Below, in pieces: positions 1-6,267 of a DNA stretch of 44,249 nucleotides. The notes below the pieces were generated by a model. The model ran no database searches, was not told where the DNA came from, and saw only the letters and a program-made list of their open reading frames with translations. The position numbers were made by a program, and so were the translations under genes. Where the stretch lies: contig JAJYJN010000002.1 in NCBI GenBank assembly GCA_021789455.1, positions 1-44,249 on the forward strand, in the 5' to 3' direction. Within the stretch, counting starts at the first letter, position 1, and the number at the start of each line of letters is the position of its first letter. The DNA is from a bacterium. Lineage in GTDB: Bacteria; SZUA-79; Acidulodesulfobacterales; Acidulodesulfobacteraceae.

Positions 1-803
1 ATTATCCTATATCCGTCCTCGATAAAACAAAAACATTCCAGCATACCGTTGCAGACATAAATATGTATGTTGACCTTCCGCATTATTTTAAAGGAACTCA
101 TATGAGCCGCTTTTTGGAGGTATTAAACGAGCACAGAGGCGAAATAAGCATAGTAAATTTTCCGGATATATTAAGAAAAATAAAGAAAGTTTTAAATGCC
201 GGTTCTGCTTCGGTAGAAATAGAATTTCCTTATTTTATAGAAAAGTCGGCGCCGGTCAGCGGAAAAAAGAGCCTGATGGAATATATTTGCTATTATAGCG
301 GAACTATAAAAAGCGGGATACCGGATTATGCAAAGACAACAAAGTCGGGAAAGGCAAAAAAAGCAGAAAAAGCGTCGGAAAAGGTGTCAGATTTCAAATC
401 CGATACCTTTAATTCTTTAAATGACGAAAGCGTAATCATAATCGGAGTTAAAGTGCCGATAAACACTCTGTGTCCCTGCTCCAAGGAAATATCGAAATAC
501 GGGGCGCATAATCAGAGAGGCGTAGTTTCGGTTTCGCTTGAATTTTCAAAACTGATATGGTTCGAAGATATAATCGAAGGTGTCGAATCGTGCGCCAGTT
601 CGCCTATTTATTCGCTTTTAAAAAGAGAGGACGAAAGGTATCTTACGGAACATGCCTATGAAAATCCTATGTTCGTAGAGGATATAGCCAGATGCGTGGC
701 TGGGACGTTAAAAAAAAATAAAAACATAAAATGGTTCAAAGTCGAGGCTGAAAATTTTGAAAGCATACATAATCATAATGCTTATGCGATGATAGAGGGG
801 TGA
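1..803 (+). CDS. folE2: GTP cyclohydrolase FolE2 (type IB), 5' end missing
   Basis: The reading frame is open from the window edge (first full codon at base 3), and the residues before the first ATG (YPISVLDKT, QHTVADINMYVDLP) are typical FolE2, so the gene begins outside the window and the ATG at 63 is internal. FolE2 converts GTP to dihydroneopterin triphosphate, the first step towards folate (or queuosine precursors). Family signatures seen are FKGTHMSRF and NTLCPCSKEISKYGAHNQRG, the latter holding the conserved active-site cysteine. The middle of the protein carries a Lys-rich stretch followed by EKVSDFKSDTF, encoded by a palindromic element (380-410), which is not expected in the family. 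The stop overlaps the GTG at 800 and lies just before the aroC start, so the genes are probably co-transcribed. Confidence 0.93.
   Translation, partial: YPISVLDKTKTFQHTVADINMYVDLPHYFKGTHMSRFLEVLNEHRGEISIVNFPDILRKIKKVLNAGSASVEIEFPYFIEKSAPVSGKKSLMEYICYYSGTIKSGIPDYAKTTKSGKAKKAEKASEKVSDFKSDTFNSLNDESVIIIGVKVPINTLCPCSKEISKYGAHNQRGVVSVSLEFSKLIWFEDIIEGVESCASSPIYSLLKREDERYLTEHAYENPMFVEDIARCVAGTLKKNKNIKWFKVEAENFESIHNHNAYAMIEG
380..410. repeat. in-frame palindromic element in folE2
   Basis: A 31-nt inverted repeat with a one-base centre (base 395), one mismatch and one G/T wobble position. It starts AAAGGTGTC and ends GATACCTTT. It is read in frame as KVSDFKSDTF inside folE2. It belongs to the same family as the elements at 1339, 1725, 2268 and 3772. 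Confidence 0.85.
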
Positions 804-811
804 AACAATAT

Positions 812-2065
812 ATGTTAAGATTTTTGACGGCAGGCGAATCGCACGGAAAAGGCTTGGTTACAATAATAGACAACTTTCCTTCCGGCGTTAAAATAGACGA
901 AGATTTTATAAACGAGAAACTTAGGCTAAGGCAGTCAGGCTACGGAAGGGGAGCAAGGCAGAAAATAGAAACCGATAAAATAGAATTTTTATCAGGCGTG
1001 AGAGGCGGGCTTACTACCGGTTCACCTATTTCGTTTTTTATAAAAAACAAAGATTACGAAAACTGGCGCGACAGGATGGATGCTTTTAAACCTGTCCAAG
1101 AGGAAAGCAAGATCCATACTCCAAGACCCGGGCATGCCGATTTTGCCGGTTCTATAAAATTTGAATTAGACGATATAAGAAATGTTCTAGAACGTTCCAG
1201 TGCAAGGGAAACGGCTTCTAGAGTTGCGGTCGGGGCTATATGTCAGATATTTTTGAAAAATTTCGGCATTGGGTTTGCTTCGGCGGTGCTTAGCATAGGT
1301 GGAATAGTTTTACCGGAGGATTTAAAACAAGAAAAGTCAGAAAAGGTATCAGATTTAAAATCTGATACCTTTTCTTTTAATGATATAAATCTTTTTGACG
1401 AAACGATAAACCGCAATATAGAAACTTCGGAACTTCGTATGCCTTACCCGGAACCTGAAGAAGAGGTAAAGTCTTTAATAGATAAGATGAAGGCGGAGGG
1501 AGATACCGTCGGCGGTTTAATAACCGCTCAGGCCAAAGGCGTACCGATAGGTCTCGGCAGTTTTACCCAGTGGGACGAGAAATTGGACGCCCATATAGCA
1601 ATGTCTTTAATAAGCATACAGGCAATTAAAAGCGTCGAAATTGGCGCCGGTATAAAATCGGCTTTTTTAAAAGGTTCGGAATGTCACGATTCGATATATT
1701 ATAATAAGGAAGAAAGGGGTTTGGAAAAAAGGTGTCGGATTTCAAATCAGACACCTTTTTTAAGAACAACTAACAATGCCGGCGGCATAGAAGGCGGAAT
1801 GTCCAACGGCGAAATAATAAGCGTAACCTGTGCCATGAAGCCTATTCCCACCCTTATGAAACCTTACTTAGACACCGTAGATTTGAAAACCTGCGAAACT
1901 AAAAAAGCCTTTCTCGAAAGGTCCGACGTTTGCGCCGTTCCGGCGGCATCTGTCGTCGTAGAATCCGCGCTTGCTTTTTCGATATGTTATTTTTTCCTAA
2001 AAAAATTCGGCGGCGACAGCTTAAAAGAGATTAAAAGAAACTATGAAGGATATTTGAATAAATGA
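812..2065 (+). CDS. aroC: chorismate synthase
   Basis: Catalyses 5-enolpyruvylshikimate-3-phosphate to chorismate with reduced FMN, the last step of the shikimate pathway. The N-terminus LRFLTAGESHGKGL, the GYGRGARQKIE block, the RSSARETASRVAVGA block and TTNNAGGIEGGMSNGE are classical AroC signatures. I choose ATG 812 because GAGGGG (795-800) is then spaced normally and the protein starts at the usual residue; a GTG at 800 is the alternative. The protein is long for the family because of two palindromic insertions, EKVSDLKSDTF (1339-1375) and a differently framed copy around KRCRISNQTPF (1725-1761), both in places that look like surface loops between conserved blocks. The stop overlaps the aroK start as ATGA. 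Confidence 0.96.
   Translation: MLRFLTAGESHGKGLVTIIDNFPSGVKIDEDFINEKLRLRQSGYGRGARQKIETDKIEFLSGVRGGLTTGSPISFFIKNKDYENWRDRMDAFKPVQEESKIHTPRPGHADFAGSIKFELDDIRNVLERSSARETASRVAVGAICQIFLKNFGIGFASAVLSIGGIVLPEDLKQEKSEKVSDLKSDTFSFNDINLFDETINRNIETSELRMPYPEPEEEVKSLIDKMKAEGDTVGGLITAQAKGVPIGLGSFTQWDEKLDAHIAMSLISIQAIKSVEIGAGIKSAFLKGSECHDSIYYNKEERGLEKRCRISNQTPFLRTTNNAGGIEGGMSNGEIISVTCAMKPIPTLMKPYLDTVDLKTCETKKAFLERSDVCAVPAASVVVESALAFSICYFFLKKFGGDSLKEIKRNYEGYLNK
1339..1375. repeat. perfect 37-nt palindrome inside aroC
   Basis: A perfect inverted repeat centred on base 1357, with arms AGAAAAGGTATCAGATTT and its exact complement. It is translated in frame as KVSDLKSDTFS, the same peptide register as in folE2 and aroK. 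Confidence 0.92.
1725..1761. repeat. second palindromic element inside aroC, different frame
   Basis: A 37-nt inverted repeat centred on base 1743 with one mismatch (1737/1749). It carries GGTGTCGGATTT on the left arm and AAATCAGACACC on the right. It is read in a different frame from the other copies, giving KRCRISNQTPFL between the HDSIYY block and the conserved TTNNAGG block. Confidence 0.88.
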
Positions 2066-2637
2066 AAAAAAATATTGTTCTAATAGGTTTTATGGGTGCT
2101 GGAAAAACGGAAACAGGGCGGATTTTGGCTAAAGATACCGGATTTAATTTTATAGATATAGACGCTTTAATAGAAAAACAAGAAGGAATTACTATTACGG
2201 AAATTTTTGAAAAAAAAGGCGAAAAGCATTTTAGAGATTTAGAAACGGAAATTTTAAAGAAAATAGAAAAAATAATGGTATCAGATTTTAAATCTGATAC
2301 CATTATTTTTGATAGCAAATCCGACTTTAAACCGGAAGCCCCTTTTGTAATTTCGACGGGAGGGGGCATGCCGGCTTTTAACGGCAATATGAAAATTCTT
2401 AAAAATATAGGTACGGTCGTATATTTAAAGGCCGACCCTCATATTATTTACGAAAGGATAAAATCGGAAACGCATAGACCGGTTCTCGGCGCCGGAAATT
2501 TTACCTTAAAATCGGTCCAAGATAAGCTTAAAGAAAGAGAAAAGTTTTACGGTCAGGCGGATATAACCGTATATACAGACGGCTTATCGGCGCGCGGCGC
2601 TGCCGAAGAAATAGAAATTTTCCTAAACTTTTATTAA
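2062..2637 (+). CDS. aroK: shikimate kinase
   Basis: Phosphorylates shikimate at O3 with ATP. The Walker A motif GFMGAGKTETG is at residues 9-19 (an odd Glu follows KT), the shikimate-binding DIDALIE and FRDLE segments follow, then STGGGMPAF, the lid RPVLG region and the C-terminal helix. The length (191 aa) exceeds the usual 165-175 aa because of MVSDFKSDTIIF, encoded by a perfect palindrome (2268-2310), plus a further SKSDFK stretch just upstream of STGGG. The start ATG overlaps the aroC stop by 4 bases, implying translational coupling. It is the last gene of the shikimate block; aroB lies about 40 kb away at the other end of the window. Confidence 0.95.
   Translation: MKKNIVLIGFMGAGKTETGRILAKDTGFNFIDIDALIEKQEGITITEIFEKKGEKHFRDLETEILKKIEKIMVSDFKSDTIIFDSKSDFKPEAPFVISTGGGMPAFNGNMKILKNIGTVVYLKADPHIIYERIKSETHRPVLGAGNFTLKSVQDKLKEREKFYGQADITVYTDGLSARGAAEEIEIFLNFY
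2268..2310. repeat. perfect 43-nt palindrome inside aroK
   Basis: A perfect inverted repeat centred on base 2289, with the core GGTATCAGATTT-T-AAATCTGATACC extended outward by matching A/T arms. It is translated in frame as IMVSDFKSDTIIF. It is the longest and cleanest copy of the family in this window. A shorter relic-like string, AAATCCGACTTTAAA, follows at about 2317-2331. Confidence 0.93.
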
Positions 2638-2648
2638 AAATTATAAAT

Positions 2649-2675
2649 TAAAGTTTTTTAAAAACCTGTCGATTA
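2649..2675 (+). promoter_or_regulatory. sigma-28 (FliA) promoter of fliC
   Basis: TAAAGTTT, 11 bases, then GTCGATTA. This compares with the sigma-28 consensus TAAAGTTT-N11-GCCGATAA: the -35 element is identical, the spacing is exact, and the -10 element matches at six of eight positions. Its position about 180 bases before the flagellin start fits late flagellar gene control. Transcription would begin near 2682 and give a leader of about 170 nt. Confidence 0.8.
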
Positions 2676-2730
2676 ATAAATAAAAGGATAGGTTAGTTGC
2701 CTTAAAAATTTAGATACAAAATATAAAAAA

Positions 2731-2848
2731 ATGGAGGTGAAAATAAGTTCAATAATAAAAGTTATCTAAAACGACAGGATATTGAATCTATTCATTCATT
2801 TAATTTAACAATTTCGGCACGGATGCCGGAATAATTTATCACGGAGGA
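2731..2848 (+). promoter_or_regulatory. fliC leader with three ANGGA (CsrA-type) motifs
   Basis: The untranslated leader contains ATGGA at 2731, ACGGA at 2819-2823 exposed in the loop of a hairpin (stem CGGC/GCCG, 2815-2828), and ACGGAGGA at 2841-2848 overlapping the fliC Shine-Dalgarno. An upstream loop site plus an SD-overlapping site is the arrangement by which CsrA represses flagellin (hag) translation in Bacillus. The GGAGGTGA at 2733-2740 is also a strong SD-like string with no suitable start codon after it. The motifs are directly visible; binding is inferred. Confidence 0.5.
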
Positions 2849-2852
2849 TAAA

Positions 2853-3755
2853 ATGTATAACGGTTTATTTATCAACTCAAACCAGTCCGCTGTTATCGCT
2901 ACGGACAATCTTCAAAACACTAATAACCAATTAGGACAGTCGTTAAACGAACTGTCAAGCGGCTTGCAGATTACCGGAGCATGGGTCAATCCGGCAGGCT
3001 ACGAAATTGCACAGAGCTTAAACGCGACATCTTTAGGCATTAATCAGGCGACTTCGAATGCCAACAACGGAAACTCATTAATCAACATCGCATCTGGCGC
3101 TCTTTCCACAATACAGGGAATGTTGGGTACTATGCAAACCCTTGCGACAAACGCCGCCAACGGCACGAACAGCACGACAAACCTTGATGCGTTAAACAGC
3201 GAGTTTCAGCAGTTGCAGTCTGAAATTACGCAGATTGCAAACTCTACAAGTTTTAACGGCTTACACTTATTGAATGCATCAGGAGCTTCACTGACTGCTT
3301 CTGTAAGCGCATTTTCGTTCCAAATTGGACCAAATTCAGGTACTGCAAACAACCAAATTTCTGTTTCAATTCAGGGCGTAGCAGCAAATTTACTAGGGTT
3401 GACAAATTCAAGCGGAATAGCTTCTAGTTTGGCAAACGTTCAATTGACAGGTTCTACTACGGCTGCTGGCAATACAAGTGCGTTAGTTGCTCTTTCTGCT
3501 GTTCAAGCTGCCATCAATCAGGTTGCCGGCATAAGCGGTCAGCTCGGTTCTTATCAGAACAGGGTTACCCAGATACTTGGAAACCTTCAGACTGAAGGAA
3601 CAAATACTCAGGCTGCATACAACAACATTATGGACGTAAACTTTGCACAGCAAATGTCCCAGTTTACACTTCTTTCGACTTTGGCTCAGTCCGGCGAAGC
3701 GATGCTTTCCCAGGCTTCGATGGTTCCACAGGGACTTTTGACCCTGTTGAAATAA
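2853..3755 (+). CDS. fliC: flagellin
   Basis: Filament subunit exported by the flagellar type III apparatus. The N-terminal D0/D1 helices (about residues 1-140: NELSSGLQITGA, AQSLNATSLGINQA, NSLINIASGALSTIQGML, then QIANSTSFNGLHLL) and the C-terminal D1/D0 helices (about 215-300: NRVTQILGNL, IMDVNFAQQMSQFTLLSTLAQSGEAMLSQA, ending PQGLLTLLK) are clear. The central variable part is short, so the protein is a small, mostly core flagellin rich in Ser/Thr/Asn that could be glycosylated. The usual SGLRIN-AKDDAAGLAI stretch is replaced by GLQITGAWVNPAGYEIA, so it is a divergent member. There is a strong SD (GGAGGA) and a sigma-28 promoter upstream. Confidence 0.93.
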   Translation: MYNGLFINSNQSAVIATDNLQNTNNQLGQSLNELSSGLQITGAWVNPAGYEIAQSLNATSLGINQATSNANNGNSLINIASGALSTIQGMLGTMQTLATNAANGTNSTTNLDALNSEFQQLQSEITQIANSTSFNGLHLLNASGASLTASVSAFSFQIGPNSGTANNQISVSIQGVAANLLGLTNSSGIASSLANVQLTGSTTAAGNTSALVALSAVQAAINQVAGISGQLGSYQNRVTQILGNLQTEGTNTQAAYNNIMDVNFAQQMSQFTLLSTLAQSGEAMLSQASMVPQGLLTLLK

Positions 3756-3766
3756 CGGGATATAAT
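3738..3766 (+). promoter_or_regulatory. sigma-70-like promoter for flaG-fliD-fliS
   Basis: TTGACC, 17 bases, then a perfect TATAAT (3761-3766), overlapping the last codons of fliC. The predicted start of transcription is near 3773, right at the edge of the palindrome at 3772-3806. This would let flaG and the cap genes be expressed separately from flagellin. It is a motif call only; AT-rich DNA gives chance hits. Confidence 0.45.
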
Positions 3767-3771
3767 TAGTA

Positions 3772-3806
3772 TATGAGGGGACAGATTTTAAATCTGTCCC
3801 CTCATA
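3772..3806. repeat. intergenic palindromic element between fliC and flaG
   Basis: A perfect 35-nt inverted repeat centred on base 3789, arms TATGAGGGGACAGATTT and complement. The inner ACAGATTT/AAATCTGT core matches the copies in folE2, aroC and aroK, but the outer arm is GGGG rather than GGTATC. No T-tract follows, so it is a poor intrinsic terminator. It would form a hairpin at the very 5' end of a flaG transcript starting at about 3773. Confidence 0.85.
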
Positions 3807-3827
3807 ATAAAAAAAGAGTGATTTATT

Positions 3828-4256
3828 ATGGAACAGCAAATATCAAGCTTAAATTCGATAAATACATCTAATATATATAGTACTAATAATACTACTTCTG
3901 GTTCTAACATTAATATAGCTTCAGATGAACAGAATGCTAACAGTAATAATGTTAAGGGCGACAATAATACAGTTACCGGCAATACAAATAAAAATATATC
4001 AGGAAATTCAATTCAATCGGCAAATAATAATTCCGATAAAGAAAAAGAATTAAGTAAGCAAATTGAATCTAATATAAATCCAACACCTATGCTTTCTCAG
4101 GCTATGCTTTTTAAGTGGGATGCAAGCGCAGGCGGCGCCGTAATTAACGTAGTAGATTTTAAAACCGGAAAAGTCCTGGCGCAGATTCCGCCTAAATCTG
4201 TTTTAAAAATGATGGCGAATTATCAGAAAGGTTCGCTTTATAACAGCAAGTTATAA
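3828..4256 (+). CDS. flaG: FlaG family protein
   Basis: Small flagellar accessory protein thought to affect filament length. The C-terminal half (about residues 90-142) shows the FlaG pattern: LFKWDASAGGAVINVVDF followed by TGKVLAQIPPKSVLKMM. The first roughly 80 residues are a low-complexity Asn/Ser/Thr linker, as often seen before the FlaG domain. It lies between fliC and fliD, the common order for this gene. The SD is weak (AGAGTGAT). No enzyme activity is expected. Confidence 0.85.
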   Translation: MEQQISSLNSINTSNIYSTNNTTSGSNINIASDEQNANSNNVKGDNNTVTGNTNKNISGNSIQSANNNSDKEKELSKQIESNINPTPMLSQAMLFKWDASAGGAVINVVDFKTGKVLAQIPPKSVLKMMANYQKGSLYNSKL

Positions 4257-4303
4257 ATTAGCTAATTTAGTTTTAAATATATATATATTGGCGGTGATAT
4301 AAA

Positions 4304-5746
4304 ATGTCTATATCTTCAACGGGAAGCAGTCTGACCCCGAGTTCATACCCTAATCAGGGTCTTATCGTTATGGGAACCGGTCCCGAGTCCGGGATTAATT
4401 ATACGTCTATATTAAATGCTCTTGACGAAGCCCTGTCCGCGCCTATTACGTTGATGCAGTCACAGGAAACGCCTCTGAATAACCAACTTTCAGCTTGGCA
4501 GTCGATCGGTTCTGATATTCAAACTTTAAGCTCTTCTGCCGCTGCACTAGGTCAACCTTCATTGTTTAAATCCTATACGGCAACTTCCGCTAATACTTCG
4601 ATTACTGCGGCGCAAGCGTCTTCGTCTGCAATTCCAGGAACATATAACGTAACTGTTTCTAGTTTGGCGACTCAAGGGTATGCAGTTGCCGCTGGAGTTG
4701 CTTCTACTTCTGCAAATATTGGAACTGGAACATTTACGGTCAATGGAAATAGTATAACTATTAATTCTTCTGATGACACTCTTTCAGGACTTGCACAGGC
4801 AATAAACAATTCATCAAGCGCTTTAGGAGTTACTGCTTCTATTGTTAATAATGGTAATTCAAGCAATCAGTATCAGCTTGTTTTAACGGCAAATAAAACA
4901 GGATTAAATGCTACCCCGTCTGTAACAAGTGTTCCTTCTGGTGGTTCCACAAGTCTTTCATTTACATCAACCAATGGTACGAATGCTCAGTTGAAATTCG
5001 ACGGTATAATTATACAAAGTCAGTCCAATACTGTTCAAAACATAGGGATACCAGGAGTTACCCTGAGTTTAACCGGTACAGGTTCGACTACCGTAACGGT
5101 CGGCTTGGACACTACGTCTATAGATAATGCGGTAAGCAGTTTTATTTCGGCTTATAATAAAGTAATAAGCGACGTGGCAGGTCAAAATACTGTTACTACG
5201 AGCGGCTCAGGAAACAACAAAAGCGCTGCGATCGGTCCGCTTGGCGGAAACACCTCGCTTGCCAATCTTGTAAATAGTTTAAGTGGTTTTATAGGAAGCG
5301 TTGCGCCAGGACTTTCCGGCGATGCCGGTCTTGCTTCTACTTTCGGTATAACTCAAGATTCGACCGGTTCAGGAAAACTCGAGCTTAATACCTCGACATT
5401 AAATAACATGCTTACGTCTAATCCAAGCGAAGTTCAGCAGTATTTAAGCTCATTAGTCAACGGTTCGCCTACCGCGGACGGCGCATCTATGTCCGGCGGA
5501 ATGACTTATTTTTTAAAAACTTATACTAATCCGGCAAACGGGGTTATACAGTTTAGCCAGCAGGATATTAACGACCAGCTGACCTCGATGAATAACCAGA
5601 TATCGCTCCAGCAGGCTCTTGTTCAGGACCAGATGGGAATGTATACGAAACAGTTTTCGAGCTTGGAATCTTATATAGGACAGATGCAAACTACAAATAC
5701 GAGTATGTCCAACAGTATTAAACAGATGATAGCGAGCGGCGCTTAA
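4304..5746 (+). CDS. fliD: flagellar hook-associated protein 2 (filament cap)
   Basis: Caps the growing filament and helps flagellin fold as it leaves the channel. The N-terminal FliD domain (INYTSILNALDEALSAPITLMQ, then LSAWQSIGSDIQTLSS), the middle Ser/Thr-rich region, and the C-terminal FliD domain (AVSSFISAYNKVISDV, LASTFGITQDSTGSGKLELN, and the terminal helix QDQMGMYTKQFSSLESYIGQMQ) are in the usual order, and 480 aa is a normal length. GGCGGTGAT precedes the ATG. FliS, its usual partner in the operon, follows. Confidence 0.93.
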   Translation: MSISSTGSSLTPSSYPNQGLIVMGTGPESGINYTSILNALDEALSAPITLMQSQETPLNNQLSAWQSIGSDIQTLSSSAAALGQPSLFKSYTATSANTSITAAQASSSAIPGTYNVTVSSLATQGYAVAAGVASTSANIGTGTFTVNGNSITINSSDDTLSGLAQAINNSSSALGVTASIVNNGNSSNQYQLVLTANKTGLNATPSVTSVPSGGSTSLSFTSTNGTNAQLKFDGIIIQSQSNTVQNIGIPGVTLSLTGTGSTTVTVGLDTTSIDNAVSSFISAYNKVISDVAGQNTVTTSGSGNNKSAAIGPLGGNTSLANLVNSLSGFIGSVAPGLSGDAGLASTFGITQDSTGSGKLELNTSTLNNMLTSNPSEVQQYLSSLVNGSPTADGASMSGGMTYFLKTYTNPANGVIQFSQQDINDQLTSMNNQISLQQALVQDQMGMYTKQFSSLESYIGQMQTTNTSMSNSIKQMIASGA

Positions 5747-5802
5747 TAAAACTATAATATATTCACTAATATATAAATTTAATTGGGGGAATTATAATAA
5801 CT

Positions 5803-6264
5803 ATGAATGGAATATCTAATTACGAAAACGTAAACGTTAATACGGTTGATCAAGGAACACTTATTATAATGGCATATGAAGGTGCAATTGGTTTTATTAA
5901 GGAGGCAAAAGAACGACTTGAGAAAAATGACTATGCCGGAAAGTCTATTAATATATCTAATGCCGTATCTCTTATAAACGAATTAAATGCAAGATTAAAT
6001 ATGGAAAAAGGCGGAGAAACCGCAAAAAATCTTAATAAACTGTATACATTTTTGTCTATCCATCTTACTACCGCAAATTTAAAAAGGGATACGCATAAAT
6101 TAGACGAATCGATTGCGATAATGCAAAATCTTTTAGATGGCTGGAAGATTATAATAGAAAAAGAAAGGCAAAAAACGTCAGAAAGTTCTCCTATAAATAT
6201 TCAACAGCCGTCCACGGTAAATATTACTCCTGCAGCCACGGGAGGCATTGCCGTAACCGCTTGA
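5803..6264 (+). CDS. fliS: flagellar export chaperone FliS
   Basis: Binds the C-terminal helices of unexported flagellin to prevent polymerisation in the cytoplasm. The all-helical pattern YENVNVNTVDQGTLIIMAYEGAIGFIKEA, then YAGKSINISNAVSLINELNARL and LNKLYTFLSIHLTTANLKRD, is FliS. About 30 residues after the last helix form a Pro/Thr/Ala tail that is not part of the core fold. GGGGGA precedes the ATG. It is the last flagellar gene before the glycan island, which starts 3 bases later. Confidence 0.92.
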   Translation: MNGISNYENVNVNTVDQGTLIIMAYEGAIGFIKEAKERLEKNDYAGKSINISNAVSLINELNARLNMEKGGETAKNLNKLYTFLSIHLTTANLKRDTHKLDESIAIMQNLLDGWKIIIEKERQKTSESSPINIQQPSTVNITPAATGGIAVTA

Positions 6265-6267
6265 TTA

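Noticed and set aside
2031..2387. 118-aa ORF on the minus strand over aroK
   Set aside because: A shadow of aroK; part of its apparent peptide (MVSDLKSDT) comes from the palindrome reading alike on both strands.
2731..2769. 12-codon leader peptide (MEVKISSIIKVI) in the fliC leader
   Set aside because: No SD before its ATG; the GGAGGTGA belongs inside the would-be ORF, so it is better explained as a regulatory or decoy site.
2811..2831. sigma-54 promoter (GGCAC...GC) before fliC
   Set aside because: The spacing between GG and GC is 7 rather than 10 bases; it is a hairpin, and the sigma-28 site upstream is a much better promoter.
3772..3806. fliC intrinsic terminator
   Set aside because: No run of T follows the hairpin, and the same palindrome occurs inside reading frames.
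3483..3839. 118-aa minus-strand ORF over the fliC end
   Set aside because: Antisense shadow; its TDLKSVP part is just the palindrome at 3772.
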